From the NCBI GenBank assembly GCA_002350105.1, contig DEDT01000002.1, forward strand, positions 1-52,426: a stretch of 52,426 bases of DNA, written 5' to 3'. A program made the position numbers and the translations under genes. This document shows, piece after piece, positions 43,154 through 51,427 of this stretch; the stretch's first letter is position 1, and each line of letters starts with the position of its first letter. The stretch comes from Selenomonadaceae bacterium UBA2897. GTDB lineage: Bacteria; Bacillota; Negativicutes; Selenomonadales; Selenomonadaceae. The notes beneath the pieces are model-generated. The model was given only the letters and a program-made list of their open reading frames with translations. It was not told the origin of the DNA and searched no databases.

Positions 43154-43738
43154 ATGGCTGACGCAATGAATTTCGTAATCGGGGAAAAGTTCCCGCTGCC
43201 CATCCAGGCCCGGGGCGAAGGCGGCCTCTTTCAGGCCGACGCCAACGGTCTCATGTTCATCCTGCAGCTCAACCACCTCGACGTCATCGCCATCGAGGCG
43301 TTCCGCACGGGCAAGATGGAGTTCGCGCTCTACGAGGAAGACGGCCTGCTCTTCCTGCTCTACCAGATCGACGGCATCTTCAAGGCGGGATGGGGCGACG
43401 CGCCGCTCTCTTTCCACAATATGCAGGCAGAGCACCTGCCCACGGAAAAGAGCCTGCAGGATCCCTGCCTGCACCTCTACCTCGTCGACGCCCAGCTCGG
43501 CCTTCTGCTGGCCCAGCGCGACGTCGCGCTGGGAGGTGCCTTCATGCAGCAGCTGCGCCAGCACGTCAGCAAACGTCTCGCCGAGCCGCTCGCGGCCCCG
43601 GAATACATGCAGCGCCTGCAAAGCGTCTATGCCCAGCATCCCACGGACCAGAGCATGCGCGACCGCGCCGGTGCCGTACAGGAAGTGCCCCTCGCCATCG
43701 TGCCGCCCATGAGCGCAGCACACAAGAAGCTGCACTGA
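43154..43738 (+). CDS. Conserved-looking protein of unknown function
   Basis: 194 residues, cytoplasmic, no signal peptide or membrane segment. The N-terminal half (about 25-75) is a hydrophobic beta-rich region (LMFILQLNHLDVIAIEAF, EDGLLFLLYQI). The C-terminal half is helical and ends PLAIVPPMSAAHKKLH. AAAGGAG stands nine bases before the ATG. It is a single gene divergent from hydF with its own terminator. I recognise no family. Confidence 0.75.
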   Translation: MADAMNFVIGEKFPLPIQARGEGGLFQADANGLMFILQLNHLDVIAIEAFRTGKMEFALYEEDGLLFLLYQIDGIFKAGWGDAPLSFHNMQAEHLPTEKSLQDPCLHLYLVDAQLGLLLAQRDVALGGAFMQQLRQHVSKRLAEPLAAPEYMQRLQSVYAQHPTDQSMRDRAGAVQEVPLAIVPPMSAAHKKLH

Positions 43739-43748
43739 TATGCTCTCT

Positions 43749-43774
43749 GCTCCCTATCGGGAGCTTCTTTTTTT
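43749..43774 (+). terminator. Terminator after the 194-aa unknown gene
   Basis: Stem GCTCCC (43749-43754) with GGGAGC (43759-43764), then UUCUUUUUUU. Confidence 0.82.
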
Positions 43775-43793
43775 GCACATATTTCAGGCACAC

Positions 43794-43826
43794 AAAAAGA
43801 GCCCCGCGTGGATGTACGAGGCTCTT
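43794..43826 (-). terminator. Terminator after the 76-aa unknown gene
   Basis: Minus strand stem AAGAGCC (43826-43820) with GGCTCTT (43803-43797), then UUU-type tract. It is about 100 bases after the stop of the small gene. Confidence 0.7.
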
Positions 43827-43837
43827 GTTATTTACGC

Positions 43838-43894
43838 GCATTGCCGCTGATAAAATTCTGACTTGCATGGATAAAAGCGGCAATGCTTTTATGC
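43838..43894 (-). other. Competing hairpins in the 3' region of the 76-aa gene
   Basis: A perfect 11-bp inverted repeat GCATTGCCGCT/AGCGGCAATGC (43838-43848 and 43876-43886) overlaps a second possible stem (AAAAGC at 43873-43878 with GCTTTTATGC at 43885-43894). Both cannot form at once. Confidence 0.55.
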
Positions 43895-43924
43895 AATGAT
43901 TTCATCAGTCTCACACTTTCTCAA

Positions 43925-44155
43925 TCACGCGATGTTGACCTGTTTTGCTGTCTTCTGCTCTGCACGGCTATCGAGCCAGGCGGCTACTGCCTGACGCTCA
44001 CATTCTTTGCCAGTCTGTGCGCTCAGGCCGACCGTCGCATCAGCGTAGCTCACAAAGCTCTTTTTACCCAGAAGCTTTGCCGCTTTCGTCAGCTGGCCAA
44101 CACGTACGGGGATATAGACATCTTCCATCCATTGAGAATAAATCTTCATTTTCAT
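43925..44155 (-). CDS. Small protein of unknown function (76 residues)
   Basis: MKMKIYSQWMEDVYIPVR at the N-terminus, then a helical middle and an Arg/Lys/Gln-rich C-terminus. It has one cysteine, no signal peptide and no membrane segment. The start at 44155 is set by AGGAG nine bases upstream. The gene has a perfect consensus promoter about 240 bases upstream, an unusually long leader and a structured 3' region. I recognise no family. Either the peptide or the RNA could be the functional product. Confidence 0.65.
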   Translation of the reverse strand: MKMKIYSQWMEDVYIPVRVGQLTKAAKLLGKKSFVSYADATVGLSAQTGKECERQAVAAWLDSRAEQKTAKQVNIA

Positions 44156-44384
44156 GATCAGACACTCCTTGTTACTGTCACCTGGAAAAACAATTGATGT
44201 GAACCATCCACAGTTCATTCCGCTTTTCCCTATCGCATCCCCCGAGCGATACCAAAGCATTTATAGGGGCTGCGCTGACAGTTAGCCGAGTGTATCACGA
44301 AATTACGTGAAACGATGAAGTATTGCCATAACCCGAAAAATGTATTGGAATGATTGAAAAACCCTAAACCTTTTCCCTTTTTCT
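44156..44384 (-). other. Long 5' leader of the 76-aa gene
   Basis: About 230 nt of probable leader RNA between the promoter and the start codon, with no ORF. It holds a hairpin TCACG-TAATTT-CGTGA and two competing pairings around TATCGC/GCGATA and CCCTAT/ATAGGG. It does not match a riboswitch consensus I can recall. The 363-base gene-free stretch 44156-44518 contains this leader, the promoter and nothing else I can identify. Confidence 0.45.
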
Positions 44385-44390
44385 GCCTTT

Positions 44391-44419
44391 ATTATAGGAC
44401 ATACGACACAATCTGTCAA
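44391..44419 (-). promoter_or_regulatory. Perfect consensus promoter of the 76-aa gene
   Basis: Minus strand TTGACA (44419-44414), 17-base spacer, TATAAT (44396-44391). This is the exact sigma-70 consensus, the strongest-looking promoter in the window. Confidence 0.85.
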
Positions 44420-44518
44420 GCATTATTCAGAATATTTACACAATCATAAGCAGGATTTATCCTTCTTTTCCATTGTTATCAATGCCATACATTATTGTGA
44501 CCAGCAGCGGTCATCTGC

Positions 44519-45370
44519 TCAGCTCAGCGGCACGAGTTCGCGCTTGCGCTGGGAGAAATGCAGCACCTTATCGTAGCCGAACTGACGTACATAAGCCACA
44601 GCCTCGTCATGGTAGGCACCGCAATCCTCAGGCTTGTGCGCATCCGAGGTCGTGATGATCGGCAGATCATAGTGTGCAGCGCGGCGCATGAAGTCGGGAT
44701 AAGGCGAGATTTCCTGCACCGGATAACGGTAGTATGTGCCCGTATTCACATCGATGCCCATCTTCGCCTTCGCGAGCGCTTTCGCCACGCGCTCCAGGTA
44801 CGGCGTTACATCGAAGTCCGGGAAGTTGCGGAACAGGCGGATGTTGAAGGGATGACCGAGCACATCGTAGAGACCGGACGCCGCCAGCTGCTCCACTTCC
44901 TCCGTATACCACTGGTAGATTTCCTCCAGCGGATGGTTGGCCCACTCCGCCTTGATCTCCGACGAGTCGTAGGCCCAGCCGCGCAGGAAGTGCACGGAGC
45001 CGATGATGTAGTCGAAGGGATAGTCGCGCAAGATGTCACGCACCTTGTCCTGCTGCTGGAAGTTGCAGACCTCGATGCCGGTCTTCACGTGTGGATGGCG
45101 CTTACGCACCTGCTCCATGAAGCGGAAGTAGTCGTCGAGCGTATACTTGAACTTGTTCGACTGCAGCCATTTTTGCTGGAATTCCCCCACGAAGGAGTCG
45201 TCGAGAATCAAATCGTGATAGTAGAGTTCCTTGAACTCGGGGAACGTGTGCGAGTGCTCGGAGATGCCGATTTCATCGAGCTGACGCTGCTGCGCAGCCC
45301 GAAAGAAGCCCTCCACCCAGTCGAGGTCGTAGGAGCCCTTCTCGAAATGCATATGATAATCTAAACGCAT
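44519..45370 (-). CDS. PHP-domain phosphatase, histidinol-phosphatase (HisJ/HisK) family
   Basis: 283 residues. PHP metal-site motifs: DYHMHFEKG at residue 3, ISEHSHTFPEF near residue 36, GIEVCNF, GSVHFLRGW near residue 124, GHPFNIRLF near residue 172 and TSDAHKPEDCG near residue 245. Characterised relatives dephosphorylate histidinol phosphate in histidine synthesis, but no his genes are near, so other phosphoesters are possible. It follows the HAD phosphatase gene by 17 bases. Confidence 0.88.
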   Translation of the reverse strand: MRLDYHMHFEKGSYDLDWVEGFFRAAQQRQLDEIGISEHSHTFPEFKELYYHDLILDDSFVGEFQQKWLQSNKFKYTLDDYFRFMEQVRKRHPHVKTGIEVCNFQQQDKVRDILRDYPFDYIIGSVHFLRGWAYDSSEIKAEWANHPLEEIYQWYTEEVEQLAASGLYDVLGHPFNIRLFRNFPDFDVTPYLERVAKALAKAKMGIDVNTGTYYRYPVQEISPYPDFMRRAAHYDLPIITTSDAHKPEDCGAYHDEAVAYVRQFGYDKVLHFSQRKRELVPLS

Positions 45371-45387
45371 GATATCGCTTCTTTCTC

Positions 45388-46191
45388 TTACAGCAAGCCT
45401 TCGTCCATCAGCTTATGGATGCCCTTGATGACGCCGTGCTCGGCGTTGCTGGCCGTCTCATAGCGGGCGAGCTTCCTGATCTCTGGCACGGCGTTGGCCA
45501 TGGCGAAGCTGTGCGTCACGGCCTGCATCATCGTCGCGTCATTGAGGTAGTCGCCGAAGGCCGCGCACTCATCAGGACTGATGCCGAGACGGCGCTGCAC
45601 CTGCTGCACGGCGGTGCCCTTGCCCACGCCGAGGTTCATGACATCGACCCAGTAGGCGCTGGAGAGCACGACCTGCAACTTGTCGCCGAATTGCTCCCGA
45701 ATGGCGGGATAAATCGTCTTTTCCGCCTGCCCGTTGGCATCCCAGAGCGAGACCTTGACCGCCGCGTCGGCGATGCCCAGGAAGCTGTCGCAGCCCTCCG
45801 TGTGCGTGTAGTACTTGTGCAGCTCCGCCAGAAAAGCCGGCGTGCGCTGTGCATGCAGGGCGTAGGCGTCCTTCTTGCCGCAGAACACGCGGTAGATGTC
45901 GGGGAGGTCCGACGCTGCCAGCACCGCCTCCGCCAGGCTCTTGTCCAGCGTATCGGAGAACAACTCCTCCTCGCGGTAACGCACGAGCGTGCCGTTCTCG
46001 GCGAGGAACATGAACTCGTCCTCGTAGCCCTTGAAGGTGTCGAGCAGGGAGAAATACTGCCGCCCCGAGGCCGGCGCGAACATGACGCCGCGCTTCCTCA
46101 GCTCCGCCGCCACCGCTGGAAACTCCGCCGGCAACTTGCCCTGCTCGTCCAGCAGCGTGCCATCCATATCGCAGAAAATTATCTTAATCAT
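45388..46191 (-). CDS. Cof-type HAD-IIB sugar-phosphate phosphatase
   Basis: 267 residues. Catalytic aspartates in FCDMDGTLLDE near residue 7; motif II serine/threonine region PASGRQYFS; motif IV region FGDYLNDATMMQ near residue 215 preceded by the lysine in GVGKGTAV. The type IIB cap lies between. Such enzymes hydrolyse sugar phosphates or phosphorylated cofactors with broad specificity. It forms an operon with the PHP phosphatase downstream. Confidence 0.92.
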   Translation of the reverse strand: MIKIIFCDMDGTLLDEQGKLPAEFPAVAAELRKRGVMFAPASGRQYFSLLDTFKGYEDEFMFLAENGTLVRYREEELFSDTLDKSLAEAVLAASDLPDIYRVFCGKKDAYALHAQRTPAFLAELHKYYTHTEGCDSFLGIADAAVKVSLWDANGQAEKTIYPAIREQFGDKLQVVLSSAYWVDVMNLGVGKGTAVQQVQRRLGISPDECAAFGDYLNDATMMQAVTHSFAMANAVPEIRKLARYETASNAEHGVIKGIHKLMDEGLL

Positions 46192-46279
46192 ATGCTACCC
46201 CCGACCGTCTAAAAATACGCCATCATTATATAACAAAGCCCCAATATCGTAAAGAGTTCAAAATGCTCGTAGAAAACAC

Positions 46280-46308
46280 TTTTGTTCTTCTTTCTTTCGT
46301 GATATAAT
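46280..46308 (+). promoter_or_regulatory. Promoter of the 29-aa peptide gene
   Basis: Consensus -10 TATAAT (46303-46308) with a weak -35 TTTTGT (46280-46285), 17-base spacer. The message would start near 46315. Confidence 0.55.
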
Positions 46309-46364
46309 CATCATGCCACGGCCCTAACCAAGCCTAATCGGGTAAGGGAAGGGGGTTATTTTTC

Positions 46365-46454
46365 GTGACCTTTCGTACTATCCTGATTGAATTAGGGATA
46401 AGTGTGCTGGGAAGTCTCCTGGCATCACTGATTCTCGGCTCGTTGGCGCGGTAG
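46365..46454 (+). CDS. 29-residue hydrophobic peptide, candidate type I toxin
   Basis: GTG-started ORF, reading MTFRTILIELGISVLGSLLA then SLILGSLAR. It is a single predicted membrane helix with a charged end, too short for routine gene calling. AAGGGGG lies about nine bases upstream. The leader can fold CCCTAACC (46322-46329) with GGTAAGGG (46341-46348), next to the ribosome binding site. It has its own promoter and terminator, giving an RNA of about 220 nt. These traits match type I toxins, but no antisense RNA is proven and the peptide family is not recognised. Confidence 0.5.
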   Translation: MTFRTILIELGISVLGSLLASLILGSLAR

Positions 46455-46505
46455 AATCGCCGCACACTGTGGTACCAACGTGGCAGGCCCTACCAGCCTG
46501 CAATA

Positions 46506-46533
46506 GGCCTCCGGCTTTTGTCGGGGGTCTTTT
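46506..46533 (+). terminator. Terminator of the 29-aa peptide transcript
   Basis: Stem GGCCTCCG (46506-46513) with CGGGGGTC (46522-46529), two G-U pairs, then UUUU. Confidence 0.7.
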
Positions 46534-46540
46534 CTGTATC

Positions 46541-46583
46541 AAAAAAAGGACGCTTCCAAGTTACCGGCTTGAAAGACGTCCTT
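46541..46583 (-). terminator. Terminator of the nirJ operon
   Basis: Minus strand stem AAGGACGTCTTTCAAG (46583-46568) with CTTGGAAGCGTCCTT (46560-46546), then seven U. Confidence 0.88.
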
Positions 46584-46650
46584 CAGGCTATTTCGTGACC
46601 TTCGCCTTACAAAAGTATATTACCATACAGTCTACTTTTTTTCAAGAACA

Positions 46651-47649
46651 TTATTCTCCGCGGCGGCCGTGGTAGAGGCACCAGGGTTCCTCGCTCATGT
46701 AGTCGCCGTCGTGGTAGCAGGCGGCGCGGGCGCGGCAGCCGCCGCACATGCCCTTGTAGTCGCAGGAGCCGCAACCGCCGCTGTATTCAAGCGTGCGCAG
46801 CTTCTTCAACACCTCGTTATTCGCCCAGATTTCGTCGAAGGGCGTATCATGCACGTCGCCGAGCTCCATCTTGAGGTAGGCGCAGGGCTGCACCTTGCCT
46901 TTCGGGCTGATGATGCAGTAGGAAAGGCCAGCGAGGCAGCCGCGATGGAAACGCGTCCTGATGCCCAGCTGGTCAGCGATGCGCAAGAACTGCGGTGCGC
47001 AGGTCGGCTTGAGCTCGATGGGCACCTGCTCCTGCTTCTTCATGATGCGCGTGAGCACGTCCTCATACTGCTCGGCGCGCAGGCTCTCCTCCTCGATGGT
47101 CTTCGCCCGGCCCGTGGGCACGAGGAAGAAGAAATGCACGGCATGGGCGCCGATTTTCACGGCGTAGTCCACCATATCCTCGATCTCGTGCTGGTTCCAG
47201 TCCATGACCGTCATATGAATCTGGAACGGGATGCCCGCATCCTTGCAGTTCATCATGCCGCGCACGGCACCATCCCAGCCGCCCGGGAAGGAGCGGAACT
47301 TATCGTGCTTCTCCTTATCGAGCGAGTCGAGGGAGATCCCCACGCCGCGCGTGCCCGCCGCCTTGAGCTTTTGCGCGAGCTCCGGCGTGATCAGCGTGCC
47401 GTTCGTGCCGAACACGGGGAACATGCCGAGGTCCGTCGCATACTGCACGAGCTCCACGATATCCGGGCGCATCATCGGCTCGCCGCCCGAGAAAATCATG
47501 ATCTTGAACCCGGCCTTGGCGATTTCGCGCAGCATCTTCTTCGCCTCATCGGTGGAGAGCTCCTCCTTCGCCTTGCAGCCCGCGTCGCGGTAGCAGTGCG
47601 AGCAGTACATGTTGCAGGCATTCGTCGTATTCCAGGAAATAATCTTCAT
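46651..47649 (-). CDS. nirJ2: Radical SAM/SPASM haem biosynthesis protein NirJ2 (AhbD-like)
   Basis: 332 residues. The radical SAM motif is CNMYCSHC (Cys12, Cys16, Cys19), then FSGGEPMMRPD and TNGTLITPE. The C-terminal SPASM-like cysteines are in GGCGSCDYKGMCGGCRARAAC and EPWCLYHG. AhbD-type enzymes decarboxylate the propionates of Fe-coproporphyrin III to form haem in the siroheme-dependent pathway. Its ATG follows the nirJ1 stop directly, with GGAGGAG inside nirJ1, so the two are translationally coupled. The exact reaction in this lineage is inferred. Confidence 0.85.
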   Translation of the reverse strand: MKIISWNTTNACNMYCSHCYRDAGCKAKEELSTDEAKKMLREIAKAGFKIMIFSGGEPMMRPDIVELVQYATDLGMFPVFGTNGTLITPELAQKLKAAGTRGVGISLDSLDKEKHDKFRSFPGGWDGAVRGMMNCKDAGIPFQIHMTVMDWNQHEIEDMVDYAVKIGAHAVHFFFLVPTGRAKTIEEESLRAEQYEDVLTRIMKKQEQVPIELKPTCAPQFLRIADQLGIRTRFHRGCLAGLSYCIISPKGKVQPCAYLKMELGDVHDTPFDEIWANNEVLKKLRTLEYSGGCGSCDYKGMCGGCRARAACYHDGDYMSEEPWCLYHGRRGE

Positions 47650-48837
47650 TTATTTCTCCTCCGTGAGGCCGATTTCCTCATCCGTCAGGTAGCAGGCGGG
47701 ATCCGACTCCCAGTAGTCGCCCGTCACGGCCTCGGCACGCGTGCGGAAGTTGCCGTTGCAGCAGTACAGCCACTTGCATTTCGCGCAGCGGCCTTTCAGC
47801 AGCGGCTTGCGGTCCTTAAGGCCCGCCATGATAGCGTTCGTGGTGTCGCACCAGATATCGCCGAACTTGCGCTCGCGCACGTTGCCGAAGGTATGATGCT
47901 GCGTGAACTGGTCGGGATGCACGTAACCCAGCGGGTCGACCTCACCGAACGCAATACCCGAACGGTTGCCGCCATTCATGGAGAGATAGCTGAGAATCTG
48001 CTCAGCCGCCTTCTCGTCGCCGGCTTCTTTCGCCTTGAGGTACATGTAGACGCCATCGCAGTGGTTGTCGACGGTCAGGATTTCCTTCTCCAGGCCACGC
48101 TCCTCGAAGTCCCGGGTACGGCGGATAATCGTATCCATGGCCTGGCGCGACTCCTCATGCGTGAGGTCGTCGGCCACCATGCCCTCGCCGCGGCCGCTGT
48201 AGACGAGATGATAGAAGCAGACGCGGTTGATACCCTCTTCCTCGATGAAATCGAAGATCTTGTCCAGCTCGCGGGCGTTATGCTGGTTGATCGTGAAGCG
48301 CAGGCCCACGCGCTGCCCCACGGCCACGCAGTTCTCGATGCCCTTCATCGCCTTCTCGTAGGCACCCTCGACGCCGCGGAACTTGTCGTTGACATCCTTG
48401 AGCCCGTCCAGCGAAATACCGACGTAGCCCACGCCGATATCCTTGATGCGCTGCGCAACCTCGCGCGTGATCAGCGTGCCGTTCGTGGAGAGCGTCGGGC
48501 GCACACCCGCCTTCTGCGCATACTCAGCCAGCTCGAAGAAATCCGGACGGATCAGCGGCTCGCCGCCAGAGAAGAGCAGCACGGGCACGCGGAAATCCGC
48601 GAGGTCATCGATGAACTTCTTCGCCTCGTCCGTCGTGAGCTCGTCCTTATATTTCTGTGCATCCGAGCCCATGTAGCAATGCATGCACTTCAGGTTGCAG
48701 GTCTTCGTCGAGTTCCAGACGACGACGGGGCCCATGCCCTCCGCCGCGCCGTTACGCATGCTGTGCGCATTCTTTGTATAGCGCAGTTTGTCTCCATAAT
48801 AGTCTCTGGCAAAAAGCAGTTTCGTTACACTGATCAT
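47650..48837 (-). CDS. nirJ1: Radical SAM/SPASM haem biosynthesis protein NirJ1 (AhbC-like)
   Basis: 395 residues. The radical SAM motif is CNLKCMHC (Cys47, Cys51, Cys54), then FSGGEPLIRPD and STNGTLITRE. C-terminal cysteines in GRCAKCKWLYCCNGN and DPACYLTDEE can hold an auxiliary cluster. AhbC removes acetate side chains from didecarboxysiroheme. Strong likeness to AhbD-type proteins means the two roles could be exchanged. AGGAG precedes the ATG. It lies between a TetR regulator and nirJ2 on one strand. The siroheme supply genes are at 11.7-16.1 kb; ahbA/ahbB are not in the window. Confidence 0.87.
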   Translation of the reverse strand: MISVTKLLFARDYYGDKLRYTKNAHSMRNGAAEGMGPVVVWNSTKTCNLKCMHCYMGSDAQKYKDELTTDEAKKFIDDLADFRVPVLLFSGGEPLIRPDFFELAEYAQKAGVRPTLSTNGTLITREVAQRIKDIGVGYVGISLDGLKDVNDKFRGVEGAYEKAMKGIENCVAVGQRVGLRFTINQHNARELDKIFDFIEEEGINRVCFYHLVYSGRGEGMVADDLTHEESRQAMDTIIRRTRDFEERGLEKEILTVDNHCDGVYMYLKAKEAGDEKAAEQILSYLSMNGGNRSGIAFGEVDPLGYVHPDQFTQHHTFGNVRERKFGDIWCDTTNAIMAGLKDRKPLLKGRCAKCKWLYCCNGNFRTRAEAVTGDYWESDPACYLTDEEIGLTEEK

Positions 48838-48879
48838 ATCTTCTCTCCTAAAACTCTCACTTAATTCCGCCCAAAATCC

Positions 48880-49476
48880 TCAGCGGGCACGAATGCCATC
48901 GAGCAGCAAGCGCGTCTTCAGGGCCACATTCTCCTGAAAAGAAAGCTGTAACTTACTGAAAGCCGCCGCCTGAAAAATGGAATGGAACATCTCCGCGATG
49001 AGGTCGGCGGGCACATCCGTGCGGATTTCTCCATCGCGCTGCCCCTCTTCAATAATCTGGCGGTAGACGGGCTTGAAGCCCGGCGTCGGGATTTCTTCGC
49101 CCTTGTCCCTGCTCTCCGCCATCGTCGAAGCCGAGAGGAACAGCGGCAACACGAAACGGTTCTCATCGAGAAAGGCCGCCGTCACCTGGCAGGCGATATC
49201 CAGCAGCTCGATCTGGCTCTTGCCCGCCGCGCGGTTCTCCCTGAGCGCGTCGGCCACCTGCTGCACAAGGCGCGCGAGCAGGCACATGAGCACGCTCTCC
49301 TTCGACTGGAAGTAATTGTAGAACGTCCCCGTGCCGAGGTCCGCCGTCTCCATGATATCGGCAATGGAGGTCTTGCTATAGCCTTTCTCCGAGAAGTTTT
49401 TCACGGCCGCCTCCAGGATCTCCTGCCGGGACTGCATTTTCTTGCGCTCCCGGCGGCCCAGTTTTGCTGCTTCCAT
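48880..49476 (-). CDS. TetR-family transcriptional regulator
   Basis: 198 residues. N-terminal helix-turn-helix (about 15-60): SRQEILEAAVKNFSEKGYSK, TSIADIMETADLGTGTFYNY, FQSKESVL. The all-helical C-terminal ligand domain fills the rest. ATG 49476 is preferred to GTG 49485 because AAAGG lies nine bases before it. It is 42 bases upstream of nirJ1 on the same strand, so it probably controls its own operon. The ligand could be a tetrapyrrole, which is speculation. Confidence 0.9.
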   Translation of the reverse strand: MEAAKLGRRERKKMQSRQEILEAAVKNFSEKGYSKTSIADIMETADLGTGTFYNYFQSKESVLMCLLARLVQQVADALRENRAAGKSQIELLDIACQVTAAFLDENRFVLPLFLSASTMAESRDKGEEIPTPGFKPVYRQIIEEGQRDGEIRTDVPADLIAEMFHSIFQAAAFSKLQLSFQENVALKTRLLLDGIRAR

Positions 49477-49658
49477 GATACTCACCCTTTGATTGTTCTT
49501 TTATGAACGCTATTCATAATTCTCTATCAGTATACCATATTCCTGCTTGTTTGCGCTACCTTTTCGCATAAATTCACGAAACCTGCGAAAAACGACACCG
49601 CTGAAAAAAGGCAACAAAAAACGGCCTGTACCTCGTACAGACCGTGTCTTTGCAAAAA

Positions 49659-49736
49659 TGGTGACCCAGGGGGGACTCGAACCCTCGACCCTTTGATTCG
49701 TAGTCAAATACTCTAATCCAACTGAGCTACTGGGCC
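49659..49736 (-). tRNA. tRNA-Arg (ACG), copy 1
   Basis: 78 bases with encoded CCA. Acceptor GGCCCAG/CTGGGTC, anticodon stem TTTGA/TCAAA with loop CTACGAA (anticodon ACG, read as ICG). The T-stem GAGGG/CCCCC has an A50-C64 mismatch. Identical to the copy at 52300. Confidence 0.95.
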
Positions 49737-49815
49737 ACATCGTCGTTGCTCTCGCAATCAACGTATATTATATTAGCACTCCCATGAGGTTGTGTCAATA
49801 CCTTTTTGAAAAAAC

Positions 49816-51306
49816 TTAGTTTAAGGATTCAGCCGGCTCGGCTTCCTCCTCTTCCTCATCCGTCTTGTTGATCATACGGTTCAGCATCGGCACCGTGACG
49901 GCCATGAGCACCGTGATGCCCAGCGTCACGAGGCCGATCTCCGTGAAGACGTGACTGTAGACCGGCAGCGTCTGCAGCGGATCGACGATATCCTTCGAGA
50001 CCGTCGTGAGCGTAGCGACCCAGCCGCCGAGCACGGCGGAAATGGCGCTCGTGAGGAACCAGGCGCCCATGAGGAAGCCCAGCAGACGCTGCGGCACGAG
50101 CTTAGAGATCATCGAGAGGCCGAGACCGCTGATGAGCAGCTCGCCGATAGCCGAAAGGAAGTAGGAGCCCACGAGCCACCAGGCCGAGACAATGCCTGCC
50201 TCATTGGCGAAGTTCGCCGAAAAGCCCACGAGCAGGAAGGAACCCGCGCAGAGCAGCATGCCCAGCGCGAACTTCGCCGGCATGGAAAGATCCGTGCCCT
50301 TGTCGCCGAAATGCGCATACATCCAGGCGAGAATCGGACTCGCCAGCATAATCCAGAACGGATTCAGCGTCTGGAACACCTCTGCATCGGAAATCGTGAT
50401 GCCGAGGATGGAATGCTCGACATTCTTGATCGCGAAGAAGTTCAGCGACGTCGGCATCTGCTGGTACAACGTGAAGAACACGATGGCCTGCACGATGAGG
50501 ATCATCGCGGCGATCATCTTGCTGCGCTCCGCGCCATGAGACTGGAAAATCATCTTGAAGAACACGCCGAAGACGAAGACGCCGATAATGGTCAGCAGCA
50601 CATGAGCGACCGTCAGATGCTCAAGCATCCACGCCGAGAACAACGTCATAGCCACGACGCCGGCGATCGTCACCAGCAGCTTGCCCTTGTTGAGCGGCTG
50701 CAGGCCGGCCTGCGAATCGATGCCGCGCACAAGATAGCGGAAGGAAACAAAGGAGCCAACGGCCAGCACAAGGCCCATGGCACAGATCATAAAGCCGAGG
50801 GACAGGCCAAAGCGCCCGCCGATGATCGGCACGAGCAGCATGGAAATGAACGAGCCGATGTTAACCGCCATGTAATACATGGTGAAGGCGCTGTCGAGAT
50901 GGGCCTCATCGCCCTCGTAGAGCTTCGACAGCAGCGAAGACGGATTTGCCTTGAAAATGCCGTTGCCGCAGGCAATCGCGCCCAGGGCCACGAAGACCAT
51001 GAACTTATCTGCGCCAGCCATAGCCATAAGCGCATAGCCGATCATGAGCACGATGGCGCCCAGCGTAATCGTACGTTGCGTACCCAGCACTTTGTCGCCG
51101 ATGTAGCCGCCAATGGACACGTAGCCGTAGACCATGGCGCTGAAGGCGCCGAAGACGATGAAGGACTCCGCATCTTCCATGCCGAGGCTCTTGACGAAGA
51201 AGGAAGCCAGCACGGCCTGCAGGCCGTAGTAGCCGAAGCGCTCCCAGAACTCGAGGAAGAACAGCATGTTGAAAGCTTTCTTCCGATTGATGGTATGTGG
51301 TACCAT
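49816..51306 (-). CDS. POT/PTR2 family proton-dependent peptide transporter
   Basis: 496 residues, about 12-14 membrane segments. The N-terminal signature FLEFWERFGYYGLQAVL contains the ExxERFxYY proton-coupling motif. The family segment around GNGIFKANPSSLLSKLYEGD is present. It imports di- and tripeptides with protons. The start at 51306 (MVPHTINRK) has GAGGAG nine bases upstream; the longer frame lacks a site and crosses the promoter. The C-terminus is highly acidic (DEEEEEAE). It is a single gene with its own promoter. Confidence 0.92.
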   Translation of the reverse strand: MVPHTINRKKAFNMLFFLEFWERFGYYGLQAVLASFFVKSLGMEDAESFIVFGAFSAMVYGYVSIGGYIGDKVLGTQRTITLGAIVLMIGYALMAMAGADKFMVFVALGAIACGNGIFKANPSSLLSKLYEGDEAHLDSAFTMYYMAVNIGSFISMLLVPIIGGRFGLSLGFMICAMGLVLAVGSFVSFRYLVRGIDSQAGLQPLNKGKLLVTIAGVVAMTLFSAWMLEHLTVAHVLLTIIGVFVFGVFFKMIFQSHGAERSKMIAAMILIVQAIVFFTLYQQMPTSLNFFAIKNVEHSILGITISDAEVFQTLNPFWIMLASPILAWMYAHFGDKGTDLSMPAKFALGMLLCAGSFLLVGFSANFANEAGIVSAWWLVGSYFLSAIGELLISGLGLSMISKLVPQRLLGFLMGAWFLTSAISAVLGGWVATLTTVSKDIVDPLQTLPVYSHVFTEIGLVTLGITVLMAVTVPMLNRMINKTDEEEEEAEPAESLN

Positions 51307-51366
51307 GATAAAACTCTCCTCACCTATAAATCGTTTTGTTTTTGTACCTGTGTTATAACAGTGGAC

Positions 51367-51395
51367 ATTATAGCACAATTTCCTGCCTATGGAAA
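51367..51395 (-). promoter_or_regulatory. Promoter of the peptide transporter gene
   Basis: Minus strand TTTCCA (51395-51390), 17-base spacer, TATAAT (51372-51367), with a leader of about 55 bases. Confidence 0.6.
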
Positions 51396-51427
51396 CCTGC
51401 CCAATGTGTAAAGACTGTAAACCTAAT

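Noticed and set aside
43386..43899. Plus-strand frame of about 169 codons overlapping the 194-aa gene
   Set aside because: It lies in another frame of a gene with a better ribosome binding site, crosses that gene's terminator, and is arginine/alanine-rich as expected for a shadow.
44156..44384. Cyclic di-AMP (ydaO) riboswitch in the long leader
   Set aside because: A GGGGGA segment looks similar at first, but the other conserved blocks of that riboswitch are not found.
46669..48864. 731-codon open frame on the plus strand over nirJ2 and nirJ1
   Set aside because: It is antisense to two radical SAM genes with intact motifs; the composition is typical of a shadow frame.
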